A stretch of 64,000 bases of DNA. Origin: an uncultured Ruminiclostridium sp. GTDB lineage: Bacteria; Bacillota; Clostridia; Oscillospirales; Ruminococcaceae. The notes below the pieces were generated by a model that worked only from the letters and a program-made list of their open reading frames with translations, was not told where the DNA came from and did no database searches. How positions within the stretch are numbered: the first letter of the stretch is position 1; each line of letters opens with the position of its first letter. The stretch is from contig CANRGJ010000011.1 of assembly GCA_947630175.1 (NCBI GenBank), positions 29,191 through 93,190 on the forward strand. The letters run 5' to 3'. Of the stretch, positions 35,640-44,611 are shown piece by piece. A program made the translations under genes and the position numbers.

Positions 35640-35717
35640 GTTGGGTATAGCGTAGCTGGTTAACGCGTCAGTTTGTGGCACTGAAGATCAAGGGTTCGAA
35701 TCCCTTTACCCAACCCA
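35640..35717 (+). tRNA. tRNA-His (anticodon GTG)
   Basis: A 78-base cloverleaf with the His-specific extra G at position -1 (35640) opposite C73. Acceptor TTGGGTA/TACCCAA, anticodon loop TTGTGGC between TCAGT and ACTGA, and an encoded CCA. Confidence 0.96.
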
Positions 35718-35723
35718 GCAGAG

Positions 35724-35751
35724 AACACGCTCCCGCACGGAGCGTGTTTTT
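35724..35751 (+). terminator. Terminator of tRNA cluster
   Basis: AACACGCTCC (35724-35733) pairs with GGAGCGTGTT (35739-35748), followed by T residues. Confidence 0.85.
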
Positions 35752-35780
35752 ACGTTTCAACTAAAGCTACGGAGATACAT

Positions 35781-36263
35781 ATGGGATTTACGGTAAGAGA
35801 GATGACCGCCGCCGACTACGGCGCGGTGGCGGAAATATACGGGCAGGGCGTTGAGAGTGGCACCGCCACGTTCCAGACCTACGTTCCTGACTATGAGGAA
35901 TGGGACGGCGCACATCTTCCCTACTGCCGCTATATAGCGGAGCAGGACGGGCTGATCATAGGCTGGACTGCGCTGACTCTTGGTCTGACCAGACAGCCTT
36001 ACTGCGGCGTGGCGGAGCTGAGCATTTACGTTCGTGAGGGGTACAAGCGTCACGGTGTGGGAATGGCATTGATAGAGAAGGTCAAGGAGAAAGCCGCCTA
36101 TTTTGGGGTATGGACCTTAGAATCACGCATTTGCCGACAGAATATCGGAAGTCTGCGTCTGCACGAGAAGTGCGGGTTCAGGACGGTAGGCGTAAGAGAG
36201 CGAATAGCGCAGGATAAATTCGGGCAGTGGCAGGACACTGTGGAGATGGAATTGAGGTTATAA
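35781..36263 (+). CDS. GNAT-family N-acetyltransferase, phosphinothricin acetyltransferase-like
   Basis: A 160-residue acetyl-CoA-dependent acetyltransferase. The acetyl-CoA binding segment (REGYKRHGVGMALIEKVKEKA) and C-terminal LHEKCGFRTVGVRERI match the PAT/bar-like branch, whose members acetylate amino acids or their analogues such as methionine sulfone. The exact substrate is not shown. GGAGA lies seven bases before the ATG. The gene stands alone between the tRNA terminator and its own terminator. Confidence 0.9.
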   Translation: MGFTVREMTAADYGAVAEIYGQGVESGTATFQTYVPDYEEWDGAHLPYCRYIAEQDGLIIGWTALTLGLTRQPYCGVAELSIYVREGYKRHGVGMALIEKVKEKAAYFGVWTLESRICRQNIGSLRLHEKCGFRTVGVRERIAQDKFGQWQDTVEMELRL

Positions 36264-36272
36264 CAAAGAGGA

Positions 36273-36293
36273 GCGCCGGAAGGCGCCCTTTTT
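36273..36293 (+). terminator. Terminator after GNAT gene
   Basis: GCGCC-GGAA-GGCGC followed by CCTTTTT. A heptamer array begins directly after the T-run. Confidence 0.75.
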
Positions 36294-36335
36294 CAGTGTA
36301 AAGTGTAAAGTGCAAAGTGAAAAGTTATGGTTGAA
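36292..36335. repeat. Left heptamer array, degenerate
   Basis: CAGTGTAAAGTGTAAAGTGC-type heptamers end in GTTATGG. The matching inverted array lies at 36485-36577. Between them is the second G-rich repeat instead of the usual core. Confidence 0.65.
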
Positions 36336-36339
36336 GGGT

Positions 36340-36410
36340 AAGGTGCGGGGGCGGGAGGGTGGGGCGCTGGCGTGAAGCTGGTGTGCAGGACACAAAAGAA
36401 AAAAGCGGTG
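36340..36410. repeat. G-rich repeat with quadruplex motif, copy 2
   Basis: Four G-runs separated by single bases (36347-36364), then GCGTGAAGCTG, GCAGGACACAAAAG and AAAAAAGCGGTG, in the same order as at 4745-4812. Confidence 0.6.
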
Positions 36411-36422
36411 CCGCAACACCGC
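36397..36422 (-). terminator. Terminator of XRE/DUF2975 operon
   Basis: On the minus strand GCGGTG-TTGCGG-CACCGC is followed by TTTTTTCTTTT. Confidence 0.65.
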
Positions 36423-36484
36423 CTTTGTCAAAACGTATTCAATCGAGATAGTGAAAGATAATGAAACAACCTGATAATTAAATT

Positions 36485-36577
36485 TATTGTGTACTGTGCA
36501 CTCTGCATTGTGCACTGTCAACTGTGCACTTTGCACTTTGCACTGTCAACTGTCCACTGTCAACTGTCAATTGTCCT
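36485..36577. repeat. Right heptamer array
   Basis: About twelve inverted heptamers (GTGCACT, GTCAACT, TTGCACT variants). The first, read on the minus strand, provides the TGA stop codon of the XRE gene. Confidence 0.8.
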
Positions 36578-36776
36578 TTCTGTATTCCAGTATGTCCCCC
36601 GGCTGGCAGTCCAGCGCCTCGCATATCGCCTCTAAGGTGGAAAACCGTATTGCGCTCACCTTTCCCGTTTTTATCTTGGAAAGATTGACGTTTGCTATGC
36701 CCACCTTTTCGGAAAGCTCGTTCAGCGACATTTTTCTGTCCGCCATTACCCTGTCAAGCCTTAATATTATCGCCAT
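36567..36776 (-). CDS. XRE-family transcriptional regulator (YozG-like)
   Basis: A 69-residue helix-turn-helix protein, nearly all DNA-binding domain: MSLNELSEKVGIANVNLSKIKTGK and FSTLEAICEALDCQPGDILEY. The ATG at 36776 was chosen because GAGGTGG lies just upstream. It starts nine bases after the DUF2975 gene stops; DUF2975-XRE pairs are common in Firmicutes and the regulator probably controls its own operon. Its stop codon (AAT-TGA) lies in the first unit of a heptamer array. Confidence 0.9.
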   Translation of the reverse strand: MAIILRLDRVMADRKMSLNELSEKVGIANVNLSKIKTGKVSAIRFSTLEAICEALDCQPGDILEYRKDN

Positions 36777-36784
36777 AATCCACC

Positions 36785-37378
36785 TCAAAGCGTTTCGTCA
36801 GCCTGTTTTTGCAGTTCCTCGCCGTATCTGAAAATATAGCTTATCAGATATACTATTATCGCCGCAATAACTCCGTCAAGGGAGATCCCAAATACAAAGT
36901 CAGCGGAATTTTCAAACATTTCCGCAGTGTTGAGCAAATGAACGGTCACCACATTGATTATAGATGAAATAAAATTCCCCACAATAGAGAATATCAGCAC
37001 AAAATGCCCGAATTTTTTTATCTTATCGCTGGTGCCGCTTTCAAAAGGCTTGCCTTGTTTCATAGGCACTAAAATTTTCCTGAAAACCTTTGTGCCCACC
37101 GCAAGCATTATCAGCTCCACCGCCGCCATAACAGATGCCGACAGCAAAAACGCAGTAATCTCCGCTTTGCTGAGTTCGGGGTCAAAGCCGTCTGCTATTA
37201 TAAGGCTGTGCCCTGAATTAAGCGTGTACTTCACCGCCCCGTTTTCTATCATATCATCGGGAACAAAAGCGACCGCAATATTCGCCGCTAACAGAATACA
37301 CAGCGCCACGATGCTGATTATAAACAGCACCTTTGCTATAACGTCAAGAATGTTGGCAGTTTTCATCATCTTTTCCAT
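36785..37378 (-). CDS. DUF2975 membrane protein
   Basis: A 197-residue protein with four membrane segments (about 15-40, 75-95, 120-140 and 165-190), matching the DUF2975 family. Function is unknown; the family is nearly always next to a small YozG-like XRE regulator, as here. AAGGAG lies seven bases upstream of the ATG. It has a perfect promoter and an upstream palindrome that may be the regulator's operator. Confidence 0.85.
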   Translation of the reverse strand: MEKMMKTANILDVIAKVLFIISIVALCILLAANIAVAFVPDDMIENGAVKYTLNSGHSLIIADGFDPELSKAEITAFLLSASVMAAVELIMLAVGTKVFRKILVPMKQGKPFESGTSDKIKKFGHFVLIFSIVGNFISSIINVVTVHLLNTAEMFENSADFVFGISLDGVIAAIIVYLISYIFRYGEELQKQADETL

Positions 37379-37421
37379 AAAAATTCTCCTTAAAATTAAA
37401 TTTTAATGAGCTCATGATGAC

Positions 37422-37450
37422 ATTATAGCAGATTGTTTTACGTTTGTCAA
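37422..37450 (-). promoter_or_regulatory. Consensus promoter of DUF2975-XRE operon
   Basis: A perfect TTGACA (37450-37445), 17-bp spacer and TATAAT (37427-37422) on the minus strand. The palindrome TTAATG-ATAAA-CATTAA (37458-37474) lies just upstream of the -35 box and is a candidate operator. Confidence 0.88.
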
Positions 37451-37478
37451 TAGTTTTTTAATGATAAACATTAAATTT

Positions 37479-37991
37479 TTACTTTTTATTATTAAATTTC
37501 AGTTCCTCGATTATTTTCTCTGCTGTCTCCTCGGCAGTAAGACGGGAGCAGTCTATCCTCACATCGGCATATTTCTCGTAAAAAGGACTTCTCTCCGCAA
37601 AAATTTCATCAAGGCTCTCGCCCTTGCGGCAGGCTATCCCCCTTGTCTTGATGTTGGAAAGCCGCTTTTGAAGCTCCTCCAACGGCAACTCAAGATAAAC
37701 GCACACGCCGTTTTGCTTCAGGTACCTCATTCCCCTGTCGCAGAAAACTGCGCTGCCGCCCGTGGCTATCACCGTGTCGGAAAGCTCCTCAACGCAGAGC
37801 AAAGCCTCGTCCTCAAATTCACGGAACCGCTGAAGCCCGTACTTGTTTATCAGCGCCTGCAAGGTGTTCCTCTGACGGCGCTGAAGTATCAGGTCGGTAT
37901 CAACAAAGCCCGCCGCAAGCGTTTTTGCCAAAAGTACGCCCACCGTGCTTTTTCCGCAGGCGGGCATTCCTATAAGTATTACGTTTTTCAT
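37479..37991 (-). CDS. aroK: Shikimate kinase
   Basis: A 170-residue P-loop kinase that phosphorylates shikimate on the way to chorismate. Walker A is GMPACGKST (8-16). The shikimate-binding DTD motif, a conserved GG in ATGGSAVF, and lid residues in the TRGIACRKGESLDEIFAERSPFY region are present. The start overlaps the DUF5131 stop by four bases (ATGA). No other aromatic pathway genes are near. Confidence 0.93.
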   Translation of the reverse strand: MKNVILIGMPACGKSTVGVLLAKTLAAGFVDTDLILQRRQRNTLQALINKYGLQRFREFEDEALLCVEELSDTVIATGGSAVFCDRGMRYLKQNGVCVYLELPLEELQKRLSNIKTRGIACRKGESLDEIFAERSPFYEKYADVRIDCSRLTAEETAEKIIEELKFNNKK

Positions 37992-38728
37992 TTGTTATCT
38001 GTATATCCGCTTTCTAAAAGATCTTGCGCTTTCCTCGCCTGCCAGTGCTGGACTTTTCTATTGGGCAGACGGTACGTCCGCCCGTCCTTCACGAATTTCG
38101 CTCCAAGCTGGTGGATATAACAGGGGACGCCTTTTTCACGGCAGGTGTTGAACATTTCTTCTATCCATTCCCACCGACATTCGCGGGCGTTTTCCCCGCT
38201 TTCGCCGCCAATGCTCACCTCGTCTATCCCGTCAAGATACTCCCCAAGCTCCACCTGTTCAAGAAGCGGCGAGCAGAAAATCAGGCGATGCTTTATGGGA
38301 AGTGCGTTAAACACAGGTAGTCTCAGCCTTGCCGCAGCGTTGTTCTCTACCGTGCAGGCAATAGTCACGTTATCGTACCCCTCGCCCCAGTCGGCGGGCA
38401 GACGGCTTTCCGCCTGCGTTATCCTTTTGGTGACAATGCAGAAGTCAAGGTCGGGACGGCTTTTTATGATATCCCACGCCTCCTGCCGCCACAAATCGGC
38501 GTCCTCGATGAAAAAGTCGCTGGTCATACAGGTATACACCAGCCCGCCGTCGGGAGTCAGCTTGTAATTCCCCGACCTGTCCTTTTTCAGCGGGAGAGAA
38601 AAATCTGCGGTCCTTCGCACGATGAAGCTGTCGCTTTTTCCGTGAAAGCCGTCTATGCGGTAAACGTAGCAGTTCTGACAGCCCGCGCTTATCTTACGGC
38701 AGCCGTGCCACAAATTCCAGTTTGGCAT
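37988..38728 (-). CDS. DUF5131 (phage Gp37/Gp68-like) protein
   Basis: A 246-residue protein with the N-terminal signature WNLWHGCRKISAGCQNCY and a TIM-barrel-like body (IVTKRI, VTIACTVENN, IDEVSIGGESGENAR). The family resembles radical SAM enzymes, with a cysteine set in CxxxxxGCxxCY spacing, but activity is not established. The phage name reflects where homologues were first seen; nothing else here is phage-like. It lies one base after galU and overlaps aroK. Confidence 0.85.
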   Translation of the reverse strand: MPNWNLWHGCRKISAGCQNCYVYRIDGFHGKSDSFIVRRTADFSLPLKKDRSGNYKLTPDGGLVYTCMTSDFFIEDADLWRQEAWDIIKSRPDLDFCIVTKRITQAESRLPADWGEGYDNVTIACTVENNAAARLRLPVFNALPIKHRLIFCSPLLEQVELGEYLDGIDEVSIGGESGENARECRWEWIEEMFNTCREKGVPCYIHQLGAKFVKDGRTYRLPNRKVQHWQARKAQDLLESGYTDNK

Positions 38729-38729
38729 T

Positions 38730-39599
38730 TTACAGGTCTTTTGCTATGCCCTTGAGGTATTCGCGGAACCCTTCGCCCACTTCCGGGTGCTTCAGTCCCA
38801 CTTCAACTATCGCCTGGAGTATTCCCAGCTTGTTGCCCATATCATAGCGCTTTCCCGTAAAGTCAACGCCTGTCATTCCCTCGGTCTGCGCCAGTATCTT
38901 CATAGCGTCGGTGAGCTGATATTCTCCCCCTGCGCCCACAGGAACAGTCTGGAGAATGTCAAATATTTTTGCAGGGAGAACGCACCTGCCCAGAATAGCA
39001 AAGTTTGAGATTATCTCTTCGGGCTTGGGCTTTTCTATCATATTTGAAACGGCGTAAACATTTCCCTCAAGAGGCTTTACGTCAAGAGAGCAGTATTTCA
39101 GCACCAATTCGGTGGGGACTTCCTTCATCGTTACCGAGCCTTTCCCGTACTTTTCATAGGCTCTGCACACCTGCGCAGTTGCGGGGTCGTCTGCTACGAA
39201 CACGTCATCGCCGTAAATGACTACGAACGGGTCGTCGCCCACAAAGCTCCTTGCGTACATAACAGCGTCGCCTGTGCCCTTCATTTCCGCCTGTCTGACG
39301 TACTGGATATTGACCAGCTTGTGGATACCCGCTATGCTTTCATATATTTCCTTTTTACCCGCATTAAGCAAGGTGTTTTCCAGATCGGGAGATCGGTCAA
39401 AGTGATCCTGAACGGCGGTCTTTCCCCTGCTGAGGACTATCATAACATCGGTTATACCCGACGCCGCCACTTCCTCAACTATATACTGGATAGCGGGCTT
39501 GTCCACTATGGTGAGCATTTCTTTGGGGATAGCCTTTGTTGCGGGCAAAACCCTCGTTCCATAGCCTGCGGCGAGAATGACTGCTTTTTTGACTTTCAT
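38730..39599 (-). CDS. galU: UTP-glucose-1-phosphate uridylyltransferase
   Basis: A 289-residue nucleotidyltransferase that makes UDP-glucose for glycan and glycolipid synthesis. The N-terminus MKVKKAVILAAGYGTRVLPATK has the nucleotide-binding motif, followed by PKEML, VDKPAIQYIVEE, GTGDAVMYARSFVGDDPFVVIYGDD and EKPKPEEIISNFAILGR. The ATG at 39599 was chosen: AAGGA lies eight bases upstream and the sequence above is a promoter region. aroK and DUF5131 follow closely, so the three may be one transcript. Confidence 0.95.
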   Translation of the reverse strand: MKVKKAVILAAGYGTRVLPATKAIPKEMLTIVDKPAIQYIVEEVAASGITDVMIVLSRGKTAVQDHFDRSPDLENTLLNAGKKEIYESIAGIHKLVNIQYVRQAEMKGTGDAVMYARSFVGDDPFVVIYGDDVFVADDPATAQVCRAYEKYGKGSVTMKEVPTELVLKYCSLDVKPLEGNVYAVSNMIEKPKPEEIISNFAILGRCVLPAKIFDILQTVPVGAGGEYQLTDAMKILAQTEGMTGVDFTGKRYDMGNKLGILQAIVEVGLKHPEVGEGFREYLKGIAKDL

Positions 39600-39645
39600 A
39601 AGACGTCCTTTCCGAAATATATTTCGTAATTTCTTATTTTTATTC

Positions 39646-39674
39646 ATTGTATCATAAAAACCGTGATTTGTAAA
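39646..39674 (-). promoter_or_regulatory. Promoter of galU
   Basis: TTTACA (39674-39669), a 17-bp spacer and TACAAT (39651-39646) on the minus strand. Confidence 0.75.
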
Positions 39675-39727
39675 GAAAAATTTGACGGCGACAAAGTCTG
39701 TCTTTGTGTAAAACAGCAAAACAAAAA

Positions 39728-39755
39728 CCGCCCTTTCACATAAGTGAAAAGGCGG
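39728..39755 (-). terminator. Terminator of ispH-S1 operon
   Basis: A 12-bp stem CCGCCTTTTCAC/GTGAAAGGGCGG on the minus strand, with one wobble, followed by TTTTTGTTTT. Confidence 0.85.
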
Positions 39756-39767
39756 CTGTTTTTAAAA

Positions 39768-41897
39768 TCATTCTTCAGCGGGAGCTTCGGTTTCTTCTGC
39801 GGGAGCAGCTGCTTCAACAGGAGCAGCTGCTTCAACGGGAGCTTCTTCAGCTTCCTCTACGGGAGCAGCTTCGGCTTCCTCGGCAGGAACTTCTTCCTCT
39901 GCTTCCTCGGCAGCTTTCTCGTCGCCCTTAGCCTCTTCAAGCAGAACCTTCATGGAAAGGCTTACCCTGTTCTTTTCCTCGTCGATCTCGGTTATCTTCG
40001 CCTGAACAAGCTGTCCGATAGTGAGATACTGAGCCACATTGGTAACTCTGTCAAGGCTTATCTGGCTGATGTGGATAAGACCGTCAACACCGGGGATTAT
40101 CTGTGCGAATGCGCCGAAAGGAGTGGTGCTTACCACCTGGGCGTATACAACGTCCCCTACCTTAAATTCCGCAAGAAACTTTGTCCAGGGGTTATCGTTA
40201 GGGTCTTTTGCTCCCAGGCTTACACGCTTTTTCTCAGGGTCGAAGCTCTTGACGTAAACCTCCAGCTTGTCGCCGATTGAAACAACTTCTCTGGGGTGCT
40301 TTATGCGGTTCCAGGTAAGCTCGGAGGAATGTACCATTCCGTCAACTCCGCCAAGGTCAACGAACACGCCGTAGCTTTCCATTGACTTGACTTCGCCCAC
40401 GTACTTCTTTCCAACCTCTATCTCGGACCAGAACTTCGCCTTGAGAGCGTCGCTCTCCTCCTTGGCGGCGTTTCTGATAGAGCCGACTACTCTTCCTCTG
40501 CCCTCGGCTACCTCGATTATTTTCAGCTTGACTTCCTTTTTCAGCAGGGGCTCCAGCTTTTTGGCAAGCTCCTCCTGGCTTTCGGGAGTTTCGGTGCGCT
40601 TTCCTCTGGGAACGCCTGTATGTGAGGCGGGAACGAAAACTCTCGCCCCCTCGCAGGTAACTATGACGCCGCCCTTTACAACGGCGGTAACAGTGCCTGT
40701 GAGAGTGGTGTTGTTGTTGAAAGCGTCGGTCAGCTTTTCCATACCTGCCGCCGCGTCAACACGCTTTTTGGACAGATAAACGACGCCCTCCTGGTCGTTT
40801 ATCTGGGTAACTACACATTCAATTTCATCTCCGGGCTTTACAACGTCCTTAGGGAGCGCTCCCGTGGCGGAAAGCTCGTCAGCGGGTATGTAGCCGCTGT
40901 GCTTGGTGCCGATGTCCACCACCGCCTCGGTGTTGTTCACCGAAACAACGATAGCCTTTACCCTGTTCCCTATATATACTCGCTTAAAGGTCTTGTCGAC
41001 CTCCGCCATGAAATCGATGCTGTCCATTTCATCGGTCTTTGTGATGTCGCTCATAATTCTATGAACCTCCTTTATTATCCCGTCGGGAGTTGACGCTCCT
41101 GCGGTGATGCCTATGTTAATATCCGACGAATGCTCGGATAGCATAGCTCTTATCTCGTCCTTTGGCAGGGACGAACCGTCCTCGGTGAAAAACGTCCTGC
41201 AGTGCCGTGAGCATATCTGCGCAAGCTTTGCGCTGTTGCTGCTGTTTTTTCCGCCCACGACTATCATTATATCGCTTGCCGCCGATAAAGCCTCCGCTTC
41301 CTGCTGACGGCATATGGTCGTACTACATATTGTATCAAAAATTTTCAGTTTTGTACAGTGTTTTTGAATAATTTTTTTATATTCTATCCATTTTGACGAA
41401 TGAAAGGTGGTCTGCGCAAGAAAAATTAGTGAATTTTGCACAAAACTTTTTTCATTTTTCAACAAATTTTCTATATCTTCCAAGGAATTTACCACCTTGG
41501 CAGCGGTGTGACAGTGACCGATTATCCCCTTGACCTCGGGGTGCTGAGGGTCGCCCGCTATCAGCACGTTTGCGCCCTGTGCGCTTTCCCTGTCAACTAT
41601 GGAATGTATCTTTGCAACAAAAGGGCAGGTGGCGTCGATATATTTTATCCCCCGCTTTTCCAGCTGGTCGTACACCTCACGCCCAACGCCGTGACTGCGG
41701 ATTATCAGCGTACCCTTAACGTCGTCAAGGCTGTCCGCCTGGTGGACTCCCCGCCTTTCAAGCTCGTCCGTGACGCTTTTGTTATGGATAAGCTGTCCCA
41801 GCGTGTAGCCGCCGCCCTCCTCCGCAAGGCGGTAAGCCATATCCAGCGCCCTTTTCACTCCGAAACAAAAGCCTGCGGTCTTTGCAACAAATATCAC
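39768..41897 (-). CDS. ispH: IspH-ribosomal protein S1 fusion (HMBPP reductase / S1 domains)
   Basis: A 709-residue fusion. Residues 1-285 are IspH, the iron-sulfur enzyme that makes IPP and DMAPP; its three cluster cysteines are in [18 protein letters not shown] and [10 protein letters not shown]. Residues about 305-665 hold four S1 RNA-binding domains (for example [20 protein letters not shown] and [21 protein letters not shown]). The tail of about 50 residues is Glu/Ala-rich. This fusion is known in Clostridia, where it supplies the S1-like protein. It starts at GTG, overlapping the plsC stop (GTGA). Confidence 0.95.
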   Translation of the reverse strand: MIFVAKTAGFCFGVKRALDMAYRLAEEGGGYTLGQLIHNKSVTDELERRGVHQADSLDDVKGTLIIRSHGVGREVYDQLEKRGIKYIDATCPFVAKIHSIVDRESAQGANVLIAGDPQHPEVKGIIGHCHTAAKVVNSLEDIENLLKNEKSFVQNSLIFLAQTTFHSSKWIEYKKIIQKHCTKLKIFDTICSTTICRQQEAEALSAASDIMIVVGGKNSSNSAKLAQICSRHCRTFFTEDGSSLPKDEIRAMLSEHSSDINIGITAGASTPDGIIKEVHRIMSDITKTDEMDSIDFMAEVDKTFKRVYIGNRVKAIVVSVNNTEAVVDIGTKHSGYIPADELSATGALPKDVVKPGDEIECVVTQINDQEGVVYLSKKRVDAAAGMEKLTDAFNNNTTLTGTVTAVVKGGVIVTCEGARVFVPASHTGVPRGKRTETPESQEELAKKLEPLLKKEVKLKIIEVAEGRGRVVGSIRNAAKEESDALKAKFWSEIEVGKKYVGEVKSMESYGVFVDLGGVDGMVHSSELTWNRIKHPREVVSIGDKLEVYVKSFDPEKKRVSLGAKDPNDNPWTKFLAEFKVGDVVYAQVVSTTPFGAFAQIIPGVDGLIHISQISLDRVTNVAQYLTIGQLVQAKITEIDEEKNRVSLSMKVLLEEAKGDEKAAEEAEEEVPAEEAEAAPVEEAEEAPVEAAAPVEAAAPAEETEAPAEE

Positions 41898-42574
41898 TTG
41901 CTTTCCGCTTCTCCCTTGCCGCTTTCTTCCGCCGTTTCAACCATTTCCCTTGTGGGAACGGGGATATTGTAAAGGGTGCATATCTGCTTTTGCAGGTCGG
42001 CAATACTGTTCATTATCAGGGAAGTCACGTCTTTCAGCCGTCCTCTGTCGGCGGTGTCGTCAATGGCCAGCTTTTCGGCGGGTATCATCTTTCCTACCGC
42101 AACTGCGGCGTGATGTTTGTTGCCGTCGGGAGCGTACATTATGCACACGGGAACGACGGGAGCGTTGGCTTTGCCCGCAATAACGGCTACCCCCGACTTA
42201 CCTCTTCCCAGCGCGCCTGTCTTTGAACGGGTGCCCTCGGGGAAGATAACGAAAATGCGCTTCATTCTTATATCTTTTACCGCACGGTCAATGGCGGCGG
42301 TGTCCTTCCCGCCTCTTACAACGGGGAATGCTCCGCACTTCTTTATCAGCCAGGCGAACGCCTTGTTCTTTTCAAAAAGCTCGCTTTTCGCCATAAAGCT
42401 GAAGCGTCCTTTAAAGGTCGCCGCTATCATCGGAGGGTCGTCGTATTTCTGATGGTTGCAGGCGACGATAAAGCCGCCGTTTTCGTGAGGAATGTTCCCT
42501 ATGTTCAGTATGGTGGTCTTGAAGCGCAGGTGCATATACCAGATCTCCACCAGTTTTCTGAAAAACAGATACAT
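41894..42574 (-). CDS. plsC: 1-acylglycerol-3-phosphate acyltransferase (PlsC-like)
   Basis: A 226-residue membrane-associated acyltransferase that makes phosphatidic acid from lysophosphatidic acid. The catalytic H-x4-D motif is in CNHQKYDDPP, and the phosphate-binding motif is FPEGTRSKTG. It is encoded between cmk and ispH-S1, a conserved Clostridial order. Overlap with the downstream GTG start indicates translational coupling. Confidence 0.92.
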   Translation of the reverse strand: MYLFFRKLVEIWYMHLRFKTTILNIGNIPHENGGFIVACNHQKYDDPPMIAATFKGRFSFMAKSELFEKNKAFAWLIKKCGAFPVVRGGKDTAAIDRAVKDIRMKRIFVIFPEGTRSKTGALGRGKSGVAVIAGKANAPVVPVCIMYAPDGNKHHAAVAVGKMIPAEKLAIDDTADRGRLKDVTSLIMNSIADLQKQICTLYNIPVPTREMVETAEESGKGEAESK

Positions 42575-42597
42575 AATATCACCGCTTTTGCTTTAAT

Positions 42598-43272
42598 TTA
42601 CATTTTAGCCTTTGTCAGCTCTACCACTTTATTCACAGCGCCCTCAAAGTCAAGCTCCGAGGTATCCAGCAGGACTGCGTCCTCCGCCATTTTTAAAGGG
42701 GCGGTTGCCCTGTGGCTGTCCTGATAATCACGGCGGTTAAGGTCCGCTAAGACCTGTTCAAAATCAGTTTCCACGCCCTTTTTCACCAGCTCCTCAAAGC
42801 GGCGGCGGGCTCTTATCTCAGGCTGTGCGGTTATGAAAATTTTAAGCTGAGCCTTGGGCAGGACTACCGTTCCGATGTCCCTGCCGTCCATTATAACGTT
42901 GTTTTCACGGGCGATATCCCGCTGTAATTCCAGCAGGAACTCCCTTACTGCGGGGATAGCGGAAACGGCGCTTGCCGCCATTGAAATTTCGGGCAGGCGT
43001 ATCTCCTCAGATACGTCCTCCCCCTGCAAAAATACCTTTTGCAAGCCGTTTTCCAGCTTTATCTCCACCTTTATCTCAGAAAGCAGGGCGGTCACCTTGT
43101 CTTTGTAATCATCGGCTTTTTCGTCCTTAACGCCCTGCCTTGCGGCGTAAAGTCCCACCGCGCGGTAAAGCGCGCCCGTATCCACATATATAAAGCCCAG
43201 ACGTTTTGCCGCCTCTCTTGCTACCGTGCTTTTTCCTGCTCCGACAGGACCGTCAAGCGCAACTGCTGTCAT
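42598..43272 (-). CDS. cmk: Cytidylate kinase
   Basis: A 224-residue (d)CMP kinase. Walker A is DGPVGAGKST; YVDTGALYRAVGLYA and the substrate segment MDGRDIGTVVLPKAQLKIFITA are typical, as is RRDYQDSHRATAPLK. It is the first gene of the cmk-plsC-ispH/S1 cluster, behind a promoter at 43346-43374. Confidence 0.95.
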   Translation of the reverse strand: MTAVALDGPVGAGKSTVAREAAKRLGFIYVDTGALYRAVGLYAARQGVKDEKADDYKDKVTALLSEIKVEIKLENGLQKVFLQGEDVSEEIRLPEISMAASAVSAIPAVREFLLELQRDIARENNVIMDGRDIGTVVLPKAQLKIFITAQPEIRARRRFEELVKKGVETDFEQVLADLNRRDYQDSHRATAPLKMAEDAVLLDTSELDFEGAVNKVVELTKAKM

Positions 43273-43345
43273 ATCGTATTTTACCTTTCGTTTTTGATTC
43301 TGGGTAAAGCGTTGTCAGGTCGTATTCGTTTTTTGCATAAATTTA

Positions 43346-43374
43346 ATTATACCACGATTTGAAAATATCCGCAA
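43346..43374 (-). promoter_or_regulatory. Promoter of cmk-plsC-ispH operon
   Basis: TTGCGG (43374-43369), a 17-bp spacer and TATAAT (43351-43346) on the minus strand. Confidence 0.7.
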
Positions 43375-43384
43375 CCATTTTCAC

Positions 43385-44611
43385 TTAATTTTTATTTTTG
43401 CCCAGAGCCGCCGCTTTTGCCGTGGAATAGGCTATTTGCAGGTTAAATCCCCCCGTCAGGGCACAAACGTCTATTATCTCCCCCGCAAAATGCAGATCTT
43501 TCACGATTTTTGACTGCATATCCGCAGAATTTATCTCATCTGTTGAAACGCCGCCGTCGGTTACTATGGCTTCGTTCATGGGGCGAAAGGCGGTTATCTC
43601 AAAGCGCAGGTCTTTTAATGCGGCGGCAACGCTCTTTCTCTCCTTTGAGGAAAGCTCGGCGGCTTTTTTCAGCGGGTCGGCTTTTGCCTGCCGAAGTACG
43701 ATTTTTATAAGACTTTGGGGGAGGAGCTTTCGCATAAGCTGTTCCAGAGGGAGCTTTCCGTTTTCGGAAATTTCACGCTGTAAGCGAAGATCCAGCTTTT
43801 TCATATCAAGGGCGGGCTTCAGATCAAGGGAAACGGTATATCTTCCCGCCGTGACTTCTTCAATATATGAGGAGGCGCTGAGGGTCAGCGGTCCACCTAT
43901 TCCGTAGCTTTCAAAGGTCATTTTCCCAAGCTGGGAAAACAGCTTTTTCCCCGTTTCGTTGTCGGTGAGGGTAAGGGTGGCGTTTTTCACGGTAAGTCCC
44001 GCCGCTGAGGAACAGTCCTCTTTGGTTTCCAGCGGGATAAGGGAGGGCTTCAGCCTTGCCACGCTGTGACCCAGCTTTTCCGCCATTTTGTAGCCGTCGC
44101 CTGTTGAGCCTGTGGCTTTGTAGGAAAGCCCGCCTGTGGCAAGTATAACCTTGTCAGCGGGGATAAGCTGTTTATTGGTTCTCACTGCGGATACTGCGCC
44201 GTTTTCCGTCATTATCTCCAAGGCTCTTTCCCACACGAATTTCACGTTCAGGCGCTTTAATTCACGCTCCAAAGCGTTCACCACGTCCCACGCCCTGTCG
44301 GAAACGGGAAAGACTCTGCCGCCGCGCTCAGTTTTCAGCGGAACGCCTATCTCCTGCGCAAACGCCATACAGTCCGCCGTGCCAAAGCGGGCAAAGGCGC
44401 TGTACAGAAAAGACGGGTTCCTCACCGTGTTCTTTATCAGCGTCTGTAAATCGCAGTTATTTGTCAGGTTGCATCTGCCCTTGCCTGTTATCGCCAGCTT
44501 TTTCCCTATCCTGCCGTTGGGCTCGATAAGAATGACACTTTCACCTTTTCGGGCGGAAAATACGGCGGCGTAACAGCCCGCCGCCCCGCCGCCTATCACA
44601 ACAGTATCCAT
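43385..44611 (-). CDS. HI0933/YhiN-family flavoprotein (NAD(P)/FAD-dependent oxidoreductase)
   Basis: A 408-residue flavoprotein. The FAD-binding GxGxxG is in VIGGGAAGCYAA, followed by IGKKLAITGKGRCNLTNN, ATGGLSYKATGSTGDGY, and C-terminal VTDGGVSTDEIN and LHFAGEIIDVCALTGGFNLQIAYSTA. The family is called HI0933 or BaiN-like; the physiological reaction is unclear. The ATG at 44611 was chosen over upstream codons because the FAD motif starts there. It overlaps the RpiR stop by one base (TAATG). It precedes cmk, a common order in Clostridia. Confidence 0.93.
   Translation of the reverse strand: MDTVVIGGGAAGCYAAVFSARKGESVILIEPNGRIGKKLAITGKGRCNLTNNCDLQTLIKNTVRNPSFLYSAFARFGTADCMAFAQEIGVPLKTERGGRVFPVSDRAWDVVNALERELKRLNVKFVWERALEIMTENGAVSAVRTNKQLIPADKVILATGGLSYKATGSTGDGYKMAEKLGHSVARLKPSLIPLETKEDCSSAAGLTVKNATLTLTDNETGKKLFSQLGKMTFESYGIGGPLTLSASSYIEEVTAGRYTVSLDLKPALDMKKLDLRLQREISENGKLPLEQLMRKLLPQSLIKIVLRQAKADPLKKAAELSSKERKSVAAALKDLRFEITAFRPMNEAIVTDGGVSTDEINSADMQSKIVKDLHFAGEIIDVCALTGGFNLQIAYSTAKAAALGKNKN

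Noticed and set aside
36485..36577. Short regular repeats that might be a CRISPR array
   Set aside because: The units are contiguous degenerate heptamers with no unique spacers, and no cas genes are present.
37988..38728. Prophage remnant, suggested by the Gp37/Gp68 family name
   Set aside because: No phage structural, integrase or lysis genes are nearby, and the gene is embedded between galU and aroK.
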